A stretch of 64,000 nt of DNA from Oxynema aestuarii AP17 (GTDB lineage: Bacteria; Cyanobacteriota; Cyanobacteriia; Cyanobacteriales; Laspinemataceae), in NCBI RefSeq assembly GCF_012295525.1, contig NZ_CP051167.1:2604001-2668000 (forward strand). Direction: 5' to 3'. The translations under genes were made by a program, and so were the position numbers. Shown in pieces: positions 33,825 through 42,867 of this stretch (positions are counted from its first letter, which is position 1; every line of letters begins with the position of its first letter). The notes beneath the pieces are model-generated. The model ran no database searches and was not told the origin of the DNA. It saw only the letters and a list, made by a program, of their open reading frames with translations.

Positions 33825-35198
33825 ATGCCACCGATCTTGTTGTCCCAGCTTACGGCTGAAGATCTCCTACAACGGGGCATCGGTAAGTTTTCCCAGGAAG
33901 ACTATTCCGGGGCCGTCGAAGATTTTTCTCGGGCGATCGAACTCAATCCCCAAATTGCGCGGCTTTACCTCAACCGAGGCAATGCACGCTTCAAACTCGG
34001 CGAGACCGAAGCCGCTTTAGAAGACTACAATCGGGCGATCGCCCTCGATCCCGACGACGTGCAAGCTTACCGCTTTCGCGGCTTTGCTCTCTCGGAAGTC
34101 GGCAACCACCCGGCGGCGATCGCCGATTACGACCGCGCCTTGACCCTCGACCCTACCCTCAGCGATGTCGTCCTCAATCGCGGTCTGTCTCGTTTTAAAC
34201 TCGGAGAGTACGAAGCGGCGATCGCCGACTACTCCCAAGCGATCGAACTCGACCCTCAATTTGCCGACGCTTATCTCAATCGCGGCAATGCTTACCAGCA
34301 ACTCGGCAATTCTACCGCCGCGATCGCCGATTATTCCCGGGCGATCGAACTCGATCCCGAGGAGGCTCAAGCTTATCTCAATCGCGCTTTAGTTCTGACG
34401 CGCTTGGGCGAAAAAGAAGCAGCCCAGCAGGATTTCGATCGCCTGCGCCAACTCCAGCCGGAATTAGTCCAGTCCGTTCGCCCAAGCACCTTTTTATTAG
34501 AGTGGCAGCAGGCGATCGCTCGCGTCCCCCTCACTCCGGAAACGGCGGCGATCGGTAGTGCGGTTTTGGTGATGCTCGTCGGGGCGATCGGCTTGTTGCT
34601 CTCCAAGCGACGGCGATCTCGCCCCCGCGCCGCCCGATCGAGTACCGCCGATTCGTCCGCCGCCGCCCCCGCGATCGAAGATCTCACCGCTTCGTCCGAG
34701 TCGCAAACCCCTCAAACTCTCAACGATCGCGGTTTGGAGTTCTACGACGCCCGCAACTACCACCGGGCGATCGCTCATTACGATGCTGCTTTAAAAGTCG
34801 ATCCCAACTATACCCGCGCTTATAACAATCGCGCCGTTGCTTATCGCGCTTTGAAACAGGACCGGGCCGCCCTGGAAGATTGCGATCGCGCGATCGCGCT
34901 CAATCCCCGTTATGCTCATGCTATTTACAACCGCGCCCTCGCCAAACGCCAACTGGGCGACTTTTCAGGGGCGATTGCCGATTTTCGCCGCGCCGGGGAC
35001 CTCTATTTAGATCGCGGACAACAACGCGATTACGAGGACGTTCTCGCTAAAATTGAGGCGATCGTTGCCTCTCATCCCGATTTAGCCGCTCCCTCGGTTT
35101 CCGAAATTCCCCGGGAATCTCCCTCGGAAACGACACTCAATGGGTCGTCCGACACTCAGTTACAAGATTCACAAGATTTTCCTGCTCCTGACTCGTAA
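33825..35198 (+). CDS. TPR membrane protein: six TPRs, one transmembrane helix, three TPRs
   Basis: 457 residues from the ATG at 33825; a GTG nine codons upstream also fits, and no ribosome-binding site favours either. Six TPR units follow one another from residue 10 (each ending in AIELNP- or AIALDP-like sequence), then a single membrane helix (AAIGSAVLVMLVGAIGLLL, about 240-260) with a basic stop KRRRSRPRAARS, then three more TPRs from about 300. The C-terminal 50 residues are Ser/Pro-rich. TPRs are protein-binding scaffolds, so this should tether partners on the two faces of a membrane; basic residues after the helix place the second TPR group on the cytoplasmic side by the positive-inside rule, but no signal peptide is seen for the first group. 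Function unknown. Confidence 0.8.
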   Translation: MPPILLSQLTAEDLLQRGIGKFSQEDYSGAVEDFSRAIELNPQIARLYLNRGNARFKLGETEAALEDYNRAIALDPDDVQAYRFRGFALSEVGNHPAAIADYDRALTLDPTLSDVVLNRGLSRFKLGEYEAAIADYSQAIELDPQFADAYLNRGNAYQQLGNSTAAIADYSRAIELDPEEAQAYLNRALVLTRLGEKEAAQQDFDRLRQLQPELVQSVRPSTFLLEWQQAIARVPLTPETAAIGSAVLVMLVGAIGLLLSKRRRSRPRAARSSTADSSAAAPAIEDLTASSESQTPQTLNDRGLEFYDARNYHRAIAHYDAALKVDPNYTRAYNNRAVAYRALKQDRAALEDCDRAIALNPRYAHAIYNRALAKRQLGDFSGAIADFRRAGDLYLDRGQQRDYEDVLAKIEAIVASHPDLAAPSVSEIPRESPSETTLNGSSDTQLQDSQDFPAPDS

Positions 35199-35281
35199 CC
35201 GATCTGCGATTTTCAAAAAATTTGCTCGCGCGGCTAAAAAGAAGGGGAAAATTGCCACGCGGGGGAATTTTTGTGGTATAT

Positions 35282-35344
35282 TTATTTTATAATGGGGATA
35301 TTGACAATTTTAAAATTTTTCTCAATATCCCCATTATAAAATAA
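35282..35344. terminator. Long perfect inverted repeat, 23-bp stem, between convergent genes
   Basis: Left arm 35282-35304 (starts TTATTTTATAATGGGG) and right arm 35322-35344 are exact complements over 23 bases, with a 17-base AT-rich loop. It lies between the TPR gene and the convergent ruvX. The stem is AT-rich with a GGGG/CCCC centre; it could end both transcripts, but length and perfection also fit a small inserted element. Confidence 0.7.
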
Positions 35345-35419
35345 TCCTACAACAAAATAAGTCACGGCGCAACTTCCCGCCCCCTCCTTTAGGGCGAATC
35401 CGGAAGATTGTTACAAAAC

Positions 35420-35887
35420 TTAATCATTTTCCGAGTCCGAAGTCGGGGGGAAAGCTCGCAACCCCTGACGGCGTTCGTCGAGCCACTGCTGCAAAATCAA
35501 AGCTGCCGCCTTGCGATCGATCAGACCCTTATGGCGGGAAGGAGAAATCCGTTGAGCGTGAAGCATTTGCTCGGCTTCCACGGAAGTCAGGCGCTCGTCT
35601 ACGTAGTCCACAGGCAGATCGAGAGTCCGAGACAGACGACGGGCAAACTTTTGGACTTGTCGGGCTTGGGGGCCGATGTCCCCATTCATCGAATAGGGGA
35701 GTCCGACGACGAGGACTTCGACCTCCCGTTCGGCGACGAGCGATCGCAACTCGGCGATCAGCTCGGCGAAGACCTTGGCGTCTAAAGTGGTCAGACCCGT
35801 CGCGATCAACCCGGTGCGATCGCATCCGGCGACGCCAATGCGCCTGCGACCGATATCTAATCCCAAAGCGGAAATCGTAGTTTTCAT
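35420..35887 (-). CDS. ruvX: Putative pre-16S rRNA nuclease / Holliday junction resolvase-like RuvX
   Basis: 155 residues. The RNase H-like fold of the YqgF/RuvX family is shown by ALGLDIGRRRIGVA (first catalytic Asp), VLVVGLPYSMNGDIG, YVDERLTSVEAEQML (Glu) and the C-terminal DRKAAALILQQWL (Asp). The family trims the 5' end of 16S rRNA in bacteria and was earlier proposed as a Holliday junction resolvase. It is a soluble protein. The gene lies 18 bases downstream of the GNAT gene and is probably in the same transcript. Confidence 0.92.
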   Translation of the reverse strand: MKTTISALGLDIGRRRIGVAGCDRTGLIATGLTTLDAKVFAELIAELRSLVAEREVEVLVVGLPYSMNGDIGPQARQVQKFARRLSRTLDLPVDYVDERLTSVEAEQMLHAQRISPSRHKGLIDRKAAALILQQWLDERRQGLRAFPPTSDSEND

Positions 35888-35905
35888 CCGGTGTGAAAGC
35901 GGGTT

Positions 35906-37153
35906 CTAACTCCCCGAATCCTCCTCGCGAGGTTTGTCAAAGCGATCGCCGTTATTGGAGAATTGGCGCAACTCTTCAATGGAAGGATTGGCGTCCCCTT
36001 GAGGGTTGGGGCGATCGCCGCGTTGGCCCTCTTGCAACCAAGCAATGCGGCTGGGAATCGGCTTGCGAGCGGGTTGGAAACCTTGGAGAACTTCCGACAG
36101 TTGCAAATCGAGAGCCGCCGGTTTGGACTCGCGCAACTTGTGCCAGACCGAGCGAGACATCAGCAAAGTATGCTCGATCCGTGCGGCGCCGATTTGTTCG
36201 AGATATTCTTCCCGTTCCGGCTGGTAGTCCGCCGAGGTCAGGTGCAGGGACTGGGGCGCAAAATCGCGGGTAATGCGCGCCATTTGGGCGAGCAGTTCCG
36301 GATAGAGCCAAGTATAGGCCGGGTGAACGGTTAACTCCGCAGCATGAGGACGGGAGCCATCGCGACAGAGTTTGAGTTGAAAATAACCGATCGCCGCCTT
36401 GCGTTGTGGCTCGAACACGTAAGCGCTGACGACTTCCGTGCGATCGATCCATTGTTGGACAGCTTCGATAGCGGAACGCAGCAAACTGGTTTGAAAATCC
36501 TTGACGTGGCGATCGAACACTTGGCGCACCAACGGAGGCATCGACGCCGTATCGAGCTGACACAGCAGTTGGGCGTCCGCATTGCTGACCGGAAGTAAAT
36601 TAGGCAAATCCGGTTCGCGCTGGGCGAGAGTTTCGAGCAAAGCGGCATTCATTTCCCAATAGGTAATCTGGGCCAAGCGCTGAAAGCCATTGTGACGGTA
36701 GAGAGCCAGTTCGCTCTTGGCGTCGATACCGACTTCGATCAACCACATGCGCGCTTCCCAAATCGTTTCCAAACAATGGCGTAGCAGTTGAGAATCGATA
36801 TCTTCAATACAGGCGCCCGGTTCGACGATCGCGCGATCGACGCGCCAGGTGCTGCGGGTTTGATTGAACGGAGAAATCTGGATGGCTCCTCGGGTATGCT
36901 CCTCTTCTTGCGCGACGTGAACGCAGAGCAAGTGTTGGAACGGATTGGGAAACAAACTGAGCAATTTGAGCAACCCGTACCAACGGCGAACCGAGGGGAT
37001 GTGTCGAGTCAGGTCGAGGGCGCGAGTGGCCAAACTCAAATCCCTCTTGCCTGCCTCAACCCCGTGTTGCACGAGAGATTCAACCGCATCGAGGTCTCGG
37101 TATTGAAGCGGGCGGATGCAGAGATTGGAATTTTGGGGCAAGCGTGGATTCAT
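35906..37153 (-). CDS. GNAT-family N-acetyltransferase, 415 aa
   Basis: The longest frame begins at 37210, but the ATG at 37153 (MNPRLPQNSNLCIRPLQYRD) matches the usual start just before the first beta strand. LCIRPLQYRDLDAVESLV is typical of GNAT N-termini, and IEVGIDAKSELALYRHNGFQRL is the acetyl-CoA-side helix-strand of the fold (A-x-x-L-Y-x-x-x-G-F). The protein is longer than single-domain GNATs; its second half (residues about 210-400) contains another helical-beta unit with VSAYVFEPQRKAAIGYFQL, so it may be a double GNAT. Substrate is unknown. It pairs with ruvX in an apparent operon across cyanobacteria as far as I recall, but I cannot confirm this. Confidence 0.75.
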   Translation of the reverse strand: MNPRLPQNSNLCIRPLQYRDLDAVESLVQHGVEAGKRDLSLATRALDLTRHIPSVRRWYGLLKLLSLFPNPFQHLLCVHVAQEEEHTRGAIQISPFNQTRSTWRVDRAIVEPGACIEDIDSQLLRHCLETIWEARMWLIEVGIDAKSELALYRHNGFQRLAQITYWEMNAALLETLAQREPDLPNLLPVSNADAQLLCQLDTASMPPLVRQVFDRHVKDFQTSLLRSAIEAVQQWIDRTEVVSAYVFEPQRKAAIGYFQLKLCRDGSRPHAAELTVHPAYTWLYPELLAQMARITRDFAPQSLHLTSADYQPEREEYLEQIGAARIEHTLLMSRSVWHKLRESKPAALDLQLSEVLQGFQPARKPIPSRIAWLQEGQRGDRPNPQGDANPSIEELRQFSNNGDRFDKPREEDSGS

Positions 37154-37434
37154 AGTGGAGATAGCCAGCGTTGGATATGACAGTGACAGCACAGTAGGGG
37201 AGATTGGCACCCGTCCCGATCCGGGTCGTACCGAGGGCGGTCTTCCCCTACTTTATCGAATCTCAACACGAAGGAGGACGGGTAGAAGCGCACGGGGGCG
37301 TCAAGCCTCGCGCTGGAGAGGAGAAGTCCCGCAGCAGTTAGCTTCCGTGCCGTTGCCGCTTCAGAGTTCGATCGCGTCGGCTGTGATGGCGCTAATGTGA
37401 AGTTTCCAAGCTTTTCGCCTTTTCCCGTGGGCTT

Positions 37435-38634
37435 TTACAACTGACCTGAAGCGGTTTTTCCGGGGCGGATCAGCACGACGGGAGTTTGCTCGTCCGCGTT
37501 TCCGGCGGGATTGCTTCGCAAGGCCGTTTCTAGAAAAGCAGTGGAAAGATCCGGCGTTCCTGCCAATATTTTAACGGCTTTTAAGTCATTGACATCGACG
37601 ATCGCGGCGGACAATCCTGTTTCTCGTTGGATATCGGCGACTACTTGCTCGGGACGGTCCGGACCGAGAACGATAAAACTGTCGTAAGGGGGTAAGGTTC
37701 CCGTTACGTCGTCAATCAGGCGGGCTTGTTCTCCGGCCAGTTGGTAAAAGCCGCCCCGGTAGCCGAACGCGCGCGCGATCGCCCCACCGACGAAGGCGAA
37801 GAACACGCGCCCCGGACCGACCAAATCGACTAAGGTTTGCAAACCGCAAGCGGTCGCCAAACTTGAAGTCGGCAGGAAGTAATAACACAGGCGTCTGGCG
37901 ACCCAACCGGGACGCACGTCACTGGGGTGACGCCACCGATCTTGCATGATGGCGACGGGGGTTTCGCCGAGGGTAACGATATCGCCGGGTTGGGCATGGG
38001 GCAAGACGTAGCGCTTGACGATTTCGACGGGATCGTCGAGGTGGGTGAGCAGGTGAGTTTTAATGGGGAACACTTCGGCGCCATTTTCCGGCACGGTGCG
38101 GGGGTTGGGGGCGACGGAGGGATCCGGATGTTGTAAGGGGATGACGACGTGGCGGACTTTGGGAATGCGACCTTCCGGACCGTAGGTGACGTAGTGGATT
38201 TTGACCCAAGCGGATTTGAGGCGATCGAGATCGTTTCCTTCGATGTCGATCGCAATTTTGGCGCGGGTACTTTTGCCAATTTTGACGATATAGCCGAACC
38301 AGTAGCCGTCTTCCCGGGCCGGGGCGTCGGGATGGAGGGGAACGACGCGGACGCGGGTGCGGATGTCGTCTACACTGGTTTCGGACAGCAAGCTGACTTG
38401 TGCCCGAACTTCCGGCAGCATGATTTCTAAGCTGGGGGTTCGGTTGCGAAATTCGACGATTCCCACGAGTTGGTGACGTTCGGGGGACAGGATTTCTCGA
38501 TTCCACTCGCCGGGAGGAACGTCTAAATCGTTGCCGGGACGCCGACGGTATTGCCATTCTAGGGCGGCTCCCGCCGCGCCGACGACTAGGGCGGCGGCGG
38601 CTAGACTGATTCCGATGGTTGCTGCGATCGCCAC
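37435..38634 (-). CDS. CofE-like (F420-0:gamma-glutamyl ligase family) membrane-anchored protein
   Basis: 399 residues with a GTG start. An N-terminal membrane helix (ATIGISLAAAALVVGAAGAAL) leads to a region of about 150 residues with RVRVVPLHPD and KIHYVTYGPEGR. The C-terminal part matches the CofE family as found in cyanobacteria: VLPHAQPGDIVTLGETPVAI, RRLCYYFLPTSSLATACG, GGAIARAFGYRGGFYQLAG and AAIVDVNDLKAVKILAGT. Cyanobacterial genomes of this type generally lack a complete F420 pathway, so glutamylation of F420 is not assured; the molecule it acts on is unknown. It is separated from the GNAT gene by 281 bases. Confidence 0.72.
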   Translation of the reverse strand: MAIAATIGISLAAAALVVGAAGAALEWQYRRRPGNDLDVPPGEWNREILSPERHQLVGIVEFRNRTPSLEIMLPEVRAQVSLLSETSVDDIRTRVRVVPLHPDAPAREDGYWFGYIVKIGKSTRAKIAIDIEGNDLDRLKSAWVKIHYVTYGPEGRIPKVRHVVIPLQHPDPSVAPNPRTVPENGAEVFPIKTHLLTHLDDPVEIVKRYVLPHAQPGDIVTLGETPVAIMQDRWRHPSDVRPGWVARRLCYYFLPTSSLATACGLQTLVDLVGPGRVFFAFVGGAIARAFGYRGGFYQLAGEQARLIDDVTGTLPPYDSFIVLGPDRPEQVVADIQRETGLSAAIVDVNDLKAVKILAGTPDLSTAFLETALRSNPAGNADEQTPVVLIRPGKTASGQL

Positions 38635-39181
38635 AGTTGCCTCTCTGTTGTTTCTCTTGTTGACTGGATAGGGGGTGACGGTCTGGCTCGCGAGTGGAGC
38701 GCAGAGGGCGCGTCATCCCCAGATTTATATCATTTTGCCCGATCCCCCCCGACGGGCGCCGATCGCGACGGCAGCCATTGAGGGAAGGGAACGCGCTTGA
38801 CTCTGGCAATTTTCCTTCGCCGCCAACTGAGTCGATTCCGGACGGGGGAGTGGGAGGGGCGGATTGGAAGCGATTTTTGGTATTTTTACTTTGCTCAACT
38901 ACTTATTACTCGCGTCCCTCGGCTTGGCTACGGCGATCGCCCTTCCGGGAACATCCCCCGAATTTATAGGCATTTTAAAGATCTTTTCAACGGAACTCCC
39001 GTCAAAACCCGGTCGCCCACCATTCATCCCCAACCCTCCACACTCTACAATCTAAAATCTAAAATCCAAAAGCTAAAATCCAAAATCCCCAACATTTGAC
39101 CCGGCTGAAGTTGGATTTTTCATAAACATTTGTAAACTAATATGAAGCGCTTTCTCTGTGTGAGATTTTTTTAGGATTCCA
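38635..39181. other. Gene-free gap upstream of cruF, with a heptameric repeat
   Basis: 547 bases. The only structured element is the AATCTAAA-type tandem at 39048-39089. The last 90 bases before the cruF start are AT-rich and probably hold its promoter. No start-proximal Shine-Dalgarno of strong form is visible for cruF. Confidence 0.5.
39048..39089. repeat. AT-rich heptameric tandem repeat (TCTAAAA / TCCAAAA)
   Basis: Six imperfect units of 7-8 bases alternating TCTAAAA, TCCAAAA and GCTAAAA. Same family as 21049-21080 and 46291-46342. Confidence 0.7.
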
Positions 39182-40123
39182 ATGAAACAACTTGTAACTT
39201 TCGAGCGCATTTGCTTAGTCGGCCATATTGTGGCCACGGCATTTGGATTGGCGGGGTTGGTGTTAGTGCTGCCACATCCGGAATTTATCCTGAATTTACC
39301 CGGATTCGGGCAAAAAGCCTTTCAATGGAGCATGGCAGGCGGTGGCGTCGTCTATATCATCCTCGGAGCCGTGGCGATCGCCATTTACGCAAGCCGCCTG
39401 TTCGGACTGCGACGGGCGCTGAGCTTTGCAATTCCGGCGATCGTCCTATCGGCGAGCAGCGAACTGATCGGCACCAGCACGGGCTTTCCCTTCGGACACT
39501 ACCAATATTTAAGCGGTTTGGGCTATAAAATCGCCGGATTGGTGCCGTTTACCATTCCCCTGTCCTGGTTTTACATGGGGTTTACCTGCTGGATCCTCGC
39601 CCGAGCCGGGTTGAGCGCGATCGCCGCCGCCCCGTGGCTACAGAAAATCGGCGGAATCGCCCTAGGAGCACTATTACTGACCGCCTGGGATTTCGTCCTC
39701 GATCCGGCGATGAGCCAAACTCCGTTTCCGTTCTGGGAATTTCAAGAAGCGGGCGCCTTTTTTGGAATGCCCTATCGTAACTTGAGCGGCTGGCTGGGAA
39801 CGGGCGCCTTATTTATGGGAGTAGCCACCGTATTGTGGCAAAAAACCGAGATTACCCTGAAACGAGCTCAATTAAATTTGCCCTTAGCCGTTTATCTGGT
39901 AAACTTCGCCTTTGGTGCGGTCATCACCCTGACGATGTTGGATTCCCGCTTTTGGATTCCGACAGTTTTGAGTATCTGTTTGGGAGTGTTACCCGCCTTC
40001 GGACTGTGGTGGATTGCTCGACATCGCCACGCCAGCCAAACACCATTAAGCGAAGACGAAATCATGGAAACCAATTCGGCTAGTGCGACCACTGTAGCCC
40101 CCGTTGAAATGGTGGCCAAGTGA
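39182..40123 (+). CDS. cruF: Carotenoid 1',2'-hydratase (CruF)
   Basis: 313 residues, polytopic with about eight hydrophobic segments (ATAFGLAGLVLVLPHPEF, YIILGAVAIAIYASRLF). Conserved polar stretches of the carotenoid-biosynthesis DUF422 family stand out: SSELIGTSTGFPFGHYQY, IPLSWFYMGFTCWILAR, TAWDFVLDPAMSQTPFPFWEF and GAFFGMPYRNLSGWLGTG. In cyanobacteria CruF adds water across the psi end of gamma-carotene on the way to myxol/myxoxanthophyll, in the membrane. The following glycosyltransferase gene starts within the last codons of cruF (GTGA overlap at 40120), which supports the assignment, since CruG acts on the product. Confidence 0.93.
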   Translation: MKQLVTFERICLVGHIVATAFGLAGLVLVLPHPEFILNLPGFGQKAFQWSMAGGGVVYIILGAVAIAIYASRLFGLRRALSFAIPAIVLSASSELIGTSTGFPFGHYQYLSGLGYKIAGLVPFTIPLSWFYMGFTCWILARAGLSAIAAAPWLQKIGGIALGALLLTAWDFVLDPAMSQTPFPFWEFQEAGAFFGMPYRNLSGWLGTGALFMGVATVLWQKTEITLKRAQLNLPLAVYLVNFAFGAVITLTMLDSRFWIPTVLSICLGVLPAFGLWWIARHRHASQTPLSEDEIMETNSASATTVAPVEMVAK

Positions 40124-41391
40124 ATCCAATTGTCGAGCTTGGAGTGATGATTGTAGGAGACTTGGGGGCGATCGCGCGGGCGCGGTCGTCCCCAGACTTC
40201 GCAATGTTAGAACTCGATGGGGTGCTGTCGATCTGGTTATGGCTGGGATTGGGTTTCCAACTCAGTACCGGGGCCGTCTTGTTTTGGCGACTGGCCCAAG
40301 GCAAAAACCGCCCCCGACCGTTACAACCGGAATGGGCGCCGCCAGAATGGGCCGGAAAAGTCACGGTTTTGTTACCGACCCTCAATGAAGTCAAGCGACT
40401 GTCTCCTTGTTTGGCGGGATTGACCGTACAAACCGAAGAAGTGCGCGAAATTCTCGCCATCGACAGCTATTCCGAGGATGGAACCGTGGCTTCGATCGAG
40501 GCGGCGATCGCCCAGGATCCGCGCTTTCACTTGATTCTGTACGATCCCGACAGCGATCGCTGGGTCGGCCCGTCCGGTGCCTTGCAGACGGGTTTTTTAC
40601 GCAGTTCTCCCGAAAGTGAATGGATCTTGCGCGTCGATGCCGATACTTATCCCCGTCCGGGATTAGTGGCGAGTTTGCTCAAGGCGGCGATCGCCTCCAA
40701 CTACGACCTGCTCTCGGTTTCCGCCCAATTCATCCTCAAATATCCCGGGGAAGTCTGGTTTCACCCGGCGATGCTGATTACCTTCGCCTATCGTTTCGGG
40801 GCGATCGGTAAACGGGCCAACTCTCCAGACCGAGTGATGGCGAACGGTCAATGTTTGCTCTGTCGTCGGCACGTTCTCGAACAGTTGGGCGGTTTTGCGA
40901 TCGCCCGCGATGCCTTTTGCGACGACATGAAACTCGCCCGCCACGCCGCCAAACAAGGATATCGCGTCGGCTTCCTGGATGGCTCCAAAGTCGTGCGCGT
41001 CCGCATGTACGAAGGAGTGCGAGAAACCTGGAGGGAATGGGGACGCACCATCGGCGTGCGCGATGCCTCCCATCCGTGGCAGTTATGGCAAGATGTCGTC
41101 TTTCTGCTCGCCGTTCAAGGACTGCCCCCCCTTATTTTAGGGTTCTACGCGATCGCCGTCCCCCGCTCGCTGCTATTCCAATGGCCTCATGTGGGCCTGT
41201 GGAGCTTCAATTTATTACTGATGCTGGCACGGATCGCCATGTTATGGGCGATCGCCCCCTATTTCGATCGCACCCAGGCTAAAGCCCCGTGGTTATTCTG
41301 GCTTTCTCCCCTCGCCGATCCCGTCGTATGGTTGCGCGTGTTGATTTCCGCCTTACGTCCCCCGAAGCAATGGCGGGGGAGACGGTATTGA
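40120..41391 (+). CDS. CruG-type glycosyltransferase, family 2 (first of two tandem copies)
   Basis: 423 residues, starting with GTG that overlaps the cruF stop, so translation is probably coupled. After one N-terminal membrane segment the GT2 domain runs from about 85: VTVLLPTLNEVKRLSPCLAG, ESEWILRVDADTYPRPGLV (D-x-D metal site), VMANGQCLLCRR and AFCDDMKLARHAAKQGYRVGF. Two or three C-terminal membrane helices follow. CruG attaches the sugar to the 2' position in myxoxanthophyll synthesis. This copy differs from the next gene at a conserved place: it reads RWVGPSGALQTGFL where the second has GWVGRPWALHTGFL, the form I regard as standard. So it may use another acceptor or sugar. A low-homology N-terminal extension of about 30 residues may mean that the real start is further in. 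Confidence 0.82.
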   Translation: MNPIVELGVMIVGDLGAIARARSSPDFAMLELDGVLSIWLWLGLGFQLSTGAVLFWRLAQGKNRPRPLQPEWAPPEWAGKVTVLLPTLNEVKRLSPCLAGLTVQTEEVREILAIDSYSEDGTVASIEAAIAQDPRFHLILYDPDSDRWVGPSGALQTGFLRSSPESEWILRVDADTYPRPGLVASLLKAAIASNYDLLSVSAQFILKYPGEVWFHPAMLITFAYRFGAIGKRANSPDRVMANGQCLLCRRHVLEQLGGFAIARDAFCDDMKLARHAAKQGYRVGFLDGSKVVRVRMYEGVRETWREWGRTIGVRDASHPWQLWQDVVFLLAVQGLPPLILGFYAIAVPRSLLFQWPHVGLWSFNLLLMLARIAMLWAIAPYFDRTQAKAPWLFWLSPLADPVVWLRVLISALRPPKQWRGRRY

Positions 41392-41442
41392 GGGGGAAAC
41401 AAGAGGCCAAAGGTAGATAAGTAAAAGTATTCCAATAGTGCC

Positions 41443-42645
41443 TTGAATTTTATTGTTGCCTTATTTATTTTTATCCTGCTCCTCGTGCAAGTCGTCGCTA
41501 CGGCGATTCTGCTCTCTCGCTTAATCAAAGGGGCCGTCCGGCAGCCCGCGATCGCGCCGAGAGAGCCGACCCCGGACGATTTGGGGCGCGTCAGCATCGT
41601 CATTCCGACCCTGAATGAAGTCGATCGCCTCTCCCCCTGTTTGGAGGGAGTGACCCGGCAAAGTTACGAACTGCGTGAGGCGATCGTCGTTGACAGTCGA
41701 TCGCGCGACGGTACCCCAGAATTAGTGCAAGCGGCGGCCCACAGGGATCCGAGACTGCGACTGATAACTGACGATCCCTTACCTGCGGGGTGGGTCGGTC
41801 GTCCCTGGGCCTTGCATACCGGGTTTTTAAATAGTTCCCCCGAGAGTGAATGGATTTTGGGACTCGATGCCGACACTCGACCCCATCCCCAATTAGTCGC
41901 CTCGGCCCTACAGGCGGCCCTTCGCGGCGGTTACGATTTAATTTCCCTCTCGCCACAATTTCTGCTCGAATATCCCGGGGAAATGGTGCTGCAACCTGCG
42001 TTATTGATGACTTTGGTTTATCGTTTCGGACCGACGAATACGGACGCGGGATCCCCGGAACGAGTGATGGCGAACGGACAGTGTTTTCTCTGTCGGCGGG
42101 CGGTTCTCGAACGAGTTGGCGGCTATACCCGGGCGCGCGATTCCTTTTGCGATGACGTGACTCTGGCCCGTGCGATCGCCCGCGCCGGATTTAAGGTGGG
42201 ATTTCTCGACGGGGCGAACGTGTTACAAGTCCGGATGTATGAAGGGGCGTTAGAAACTTGGCGGGAATGGGGGCGATCGCTCGATCTCAAGGATGCTTGC
42301 TCGAAAGCGCAGTTATGGGGCGATTTGGGCTTTCTAGTGGCCGTTCAAGGCTTACCTTTACCGATTGTGGTGGCCGGGGCGATCGCCCTGGCGATCCGGG
42401 GAGTGGAGGGTTCTTTATCGTCGAGTGCGATCGCCTTACTCGGCTTAAATGGCCTCTTGTTGGCGATCCGGTTTGCCTTGAGTGCGGCGATCTCCCCTTC
42501 CTACGATCTTAGGCGATCGTCGCCTCTGACGGCCCTATTATTTTGGTTCTCTCCCCTCGCCGACCCCTTAGCGGTCATTCGCATTTTTCTGTCGAGTTTG
42601 CACAGACCCAAGCGCTGGCGGGGCCGAGAGTATGGGGAATTTTAG
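41443..42645 (+). CDS. cruG: CruG-type glycosyltransferase, family 2 (second tandem copy, canonical motif)
   Basis: 400 residues. The frame has no early ATG; TTG at 41443 is the likely start, because a stop lies seven codons upstream and the hydrophobic N-terminus begins directly (NFIVALFIFILLLVQVV). GT2 motifs: VSIVIPTLNEVDRLSPCLEG, GWVGRPWALHTGFLNSSPE, WILGLDADTRPHPQLV, VMANGQCFLCRRAVLERVGG and FCDDVTLARAIARAGFKVGF; C-terminal membrane helices and the ending RPKRWRGREY match the first copy. The match to standard CruG is better here than in the gene just upstream, so I give the symbol to this copy. The gap between the two is 51 bases, so one transcript with cruF is likely. Which copy acts on myxol is inference. 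Confidence 0.82.
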   Translation: MNFIVALFIFILLLVQVVATAILLSRLIKGAVRQPAIAPREPTPDDLGRVSIVIPTLNEVDRLSPCLEGVTRQSYELREAIVVDSRSRDGTPELVQAAAHRDPRLRLITDDPLPAGWVGRPWALHTGFLNSSPESEWILGLDADTRPHPQLVASALQAALRGGYDLISLSPQFLLEYPGEMVLQPALLMTLVYRFGPTNTDAGSPERVMANGQCFLCRRAVLERVGGYTRARDSFCDDVTLARAIARAGFKVGFLDGANVLQVRMYEGALETWREWGRSLDLKDACSKAQLWGDLGFLVAVQGLPLPIVVAGAIALAIRGVEGSLSSSAIALLGLNGLLLAIRFALSAAISPSYDLRRSSPLTALLFWFSPLADPLAVIRIFLSSLHRPKRWRGREYGEF

Positions 42646-42867
42646 ATGTTTAGAATTGAGAGTTTAGAGTGTAGGGAACTCGCGGATGGATCGAACCCCT
42701 ATGGCTAAAGACTCAATGGCGGGCAAGATGCCCGCCCCACCCAAGTACCAGACAGGATGTTGAAGCTGGAGCGCGGATCGGAACTTAGCCTCCCCAAGGG
42801 ATTGGGGAGGAAAGTAGAACGCTTCGGCAATTGACAAGTATTTTTTCCAGTTCTCGAAACTGGATCC
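42646..42867. repeat. Intergenic repeats: GGCGGGC hairpin and CCTCCCC hairpin
   Basis: GGCGGGC-aagat-GCCCGCC at 42718-42736 is a common cyanobacterial dispersed palindrome. CCTCCCC...GGGGAGG follows at about 42790-42811. A reverse-oriented heptamer tract (TTTAGAA/TTTAGAG) lies at 42648-42673. One or both hairpins could end transcription from the convergent genes. Confidence 0.6.
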
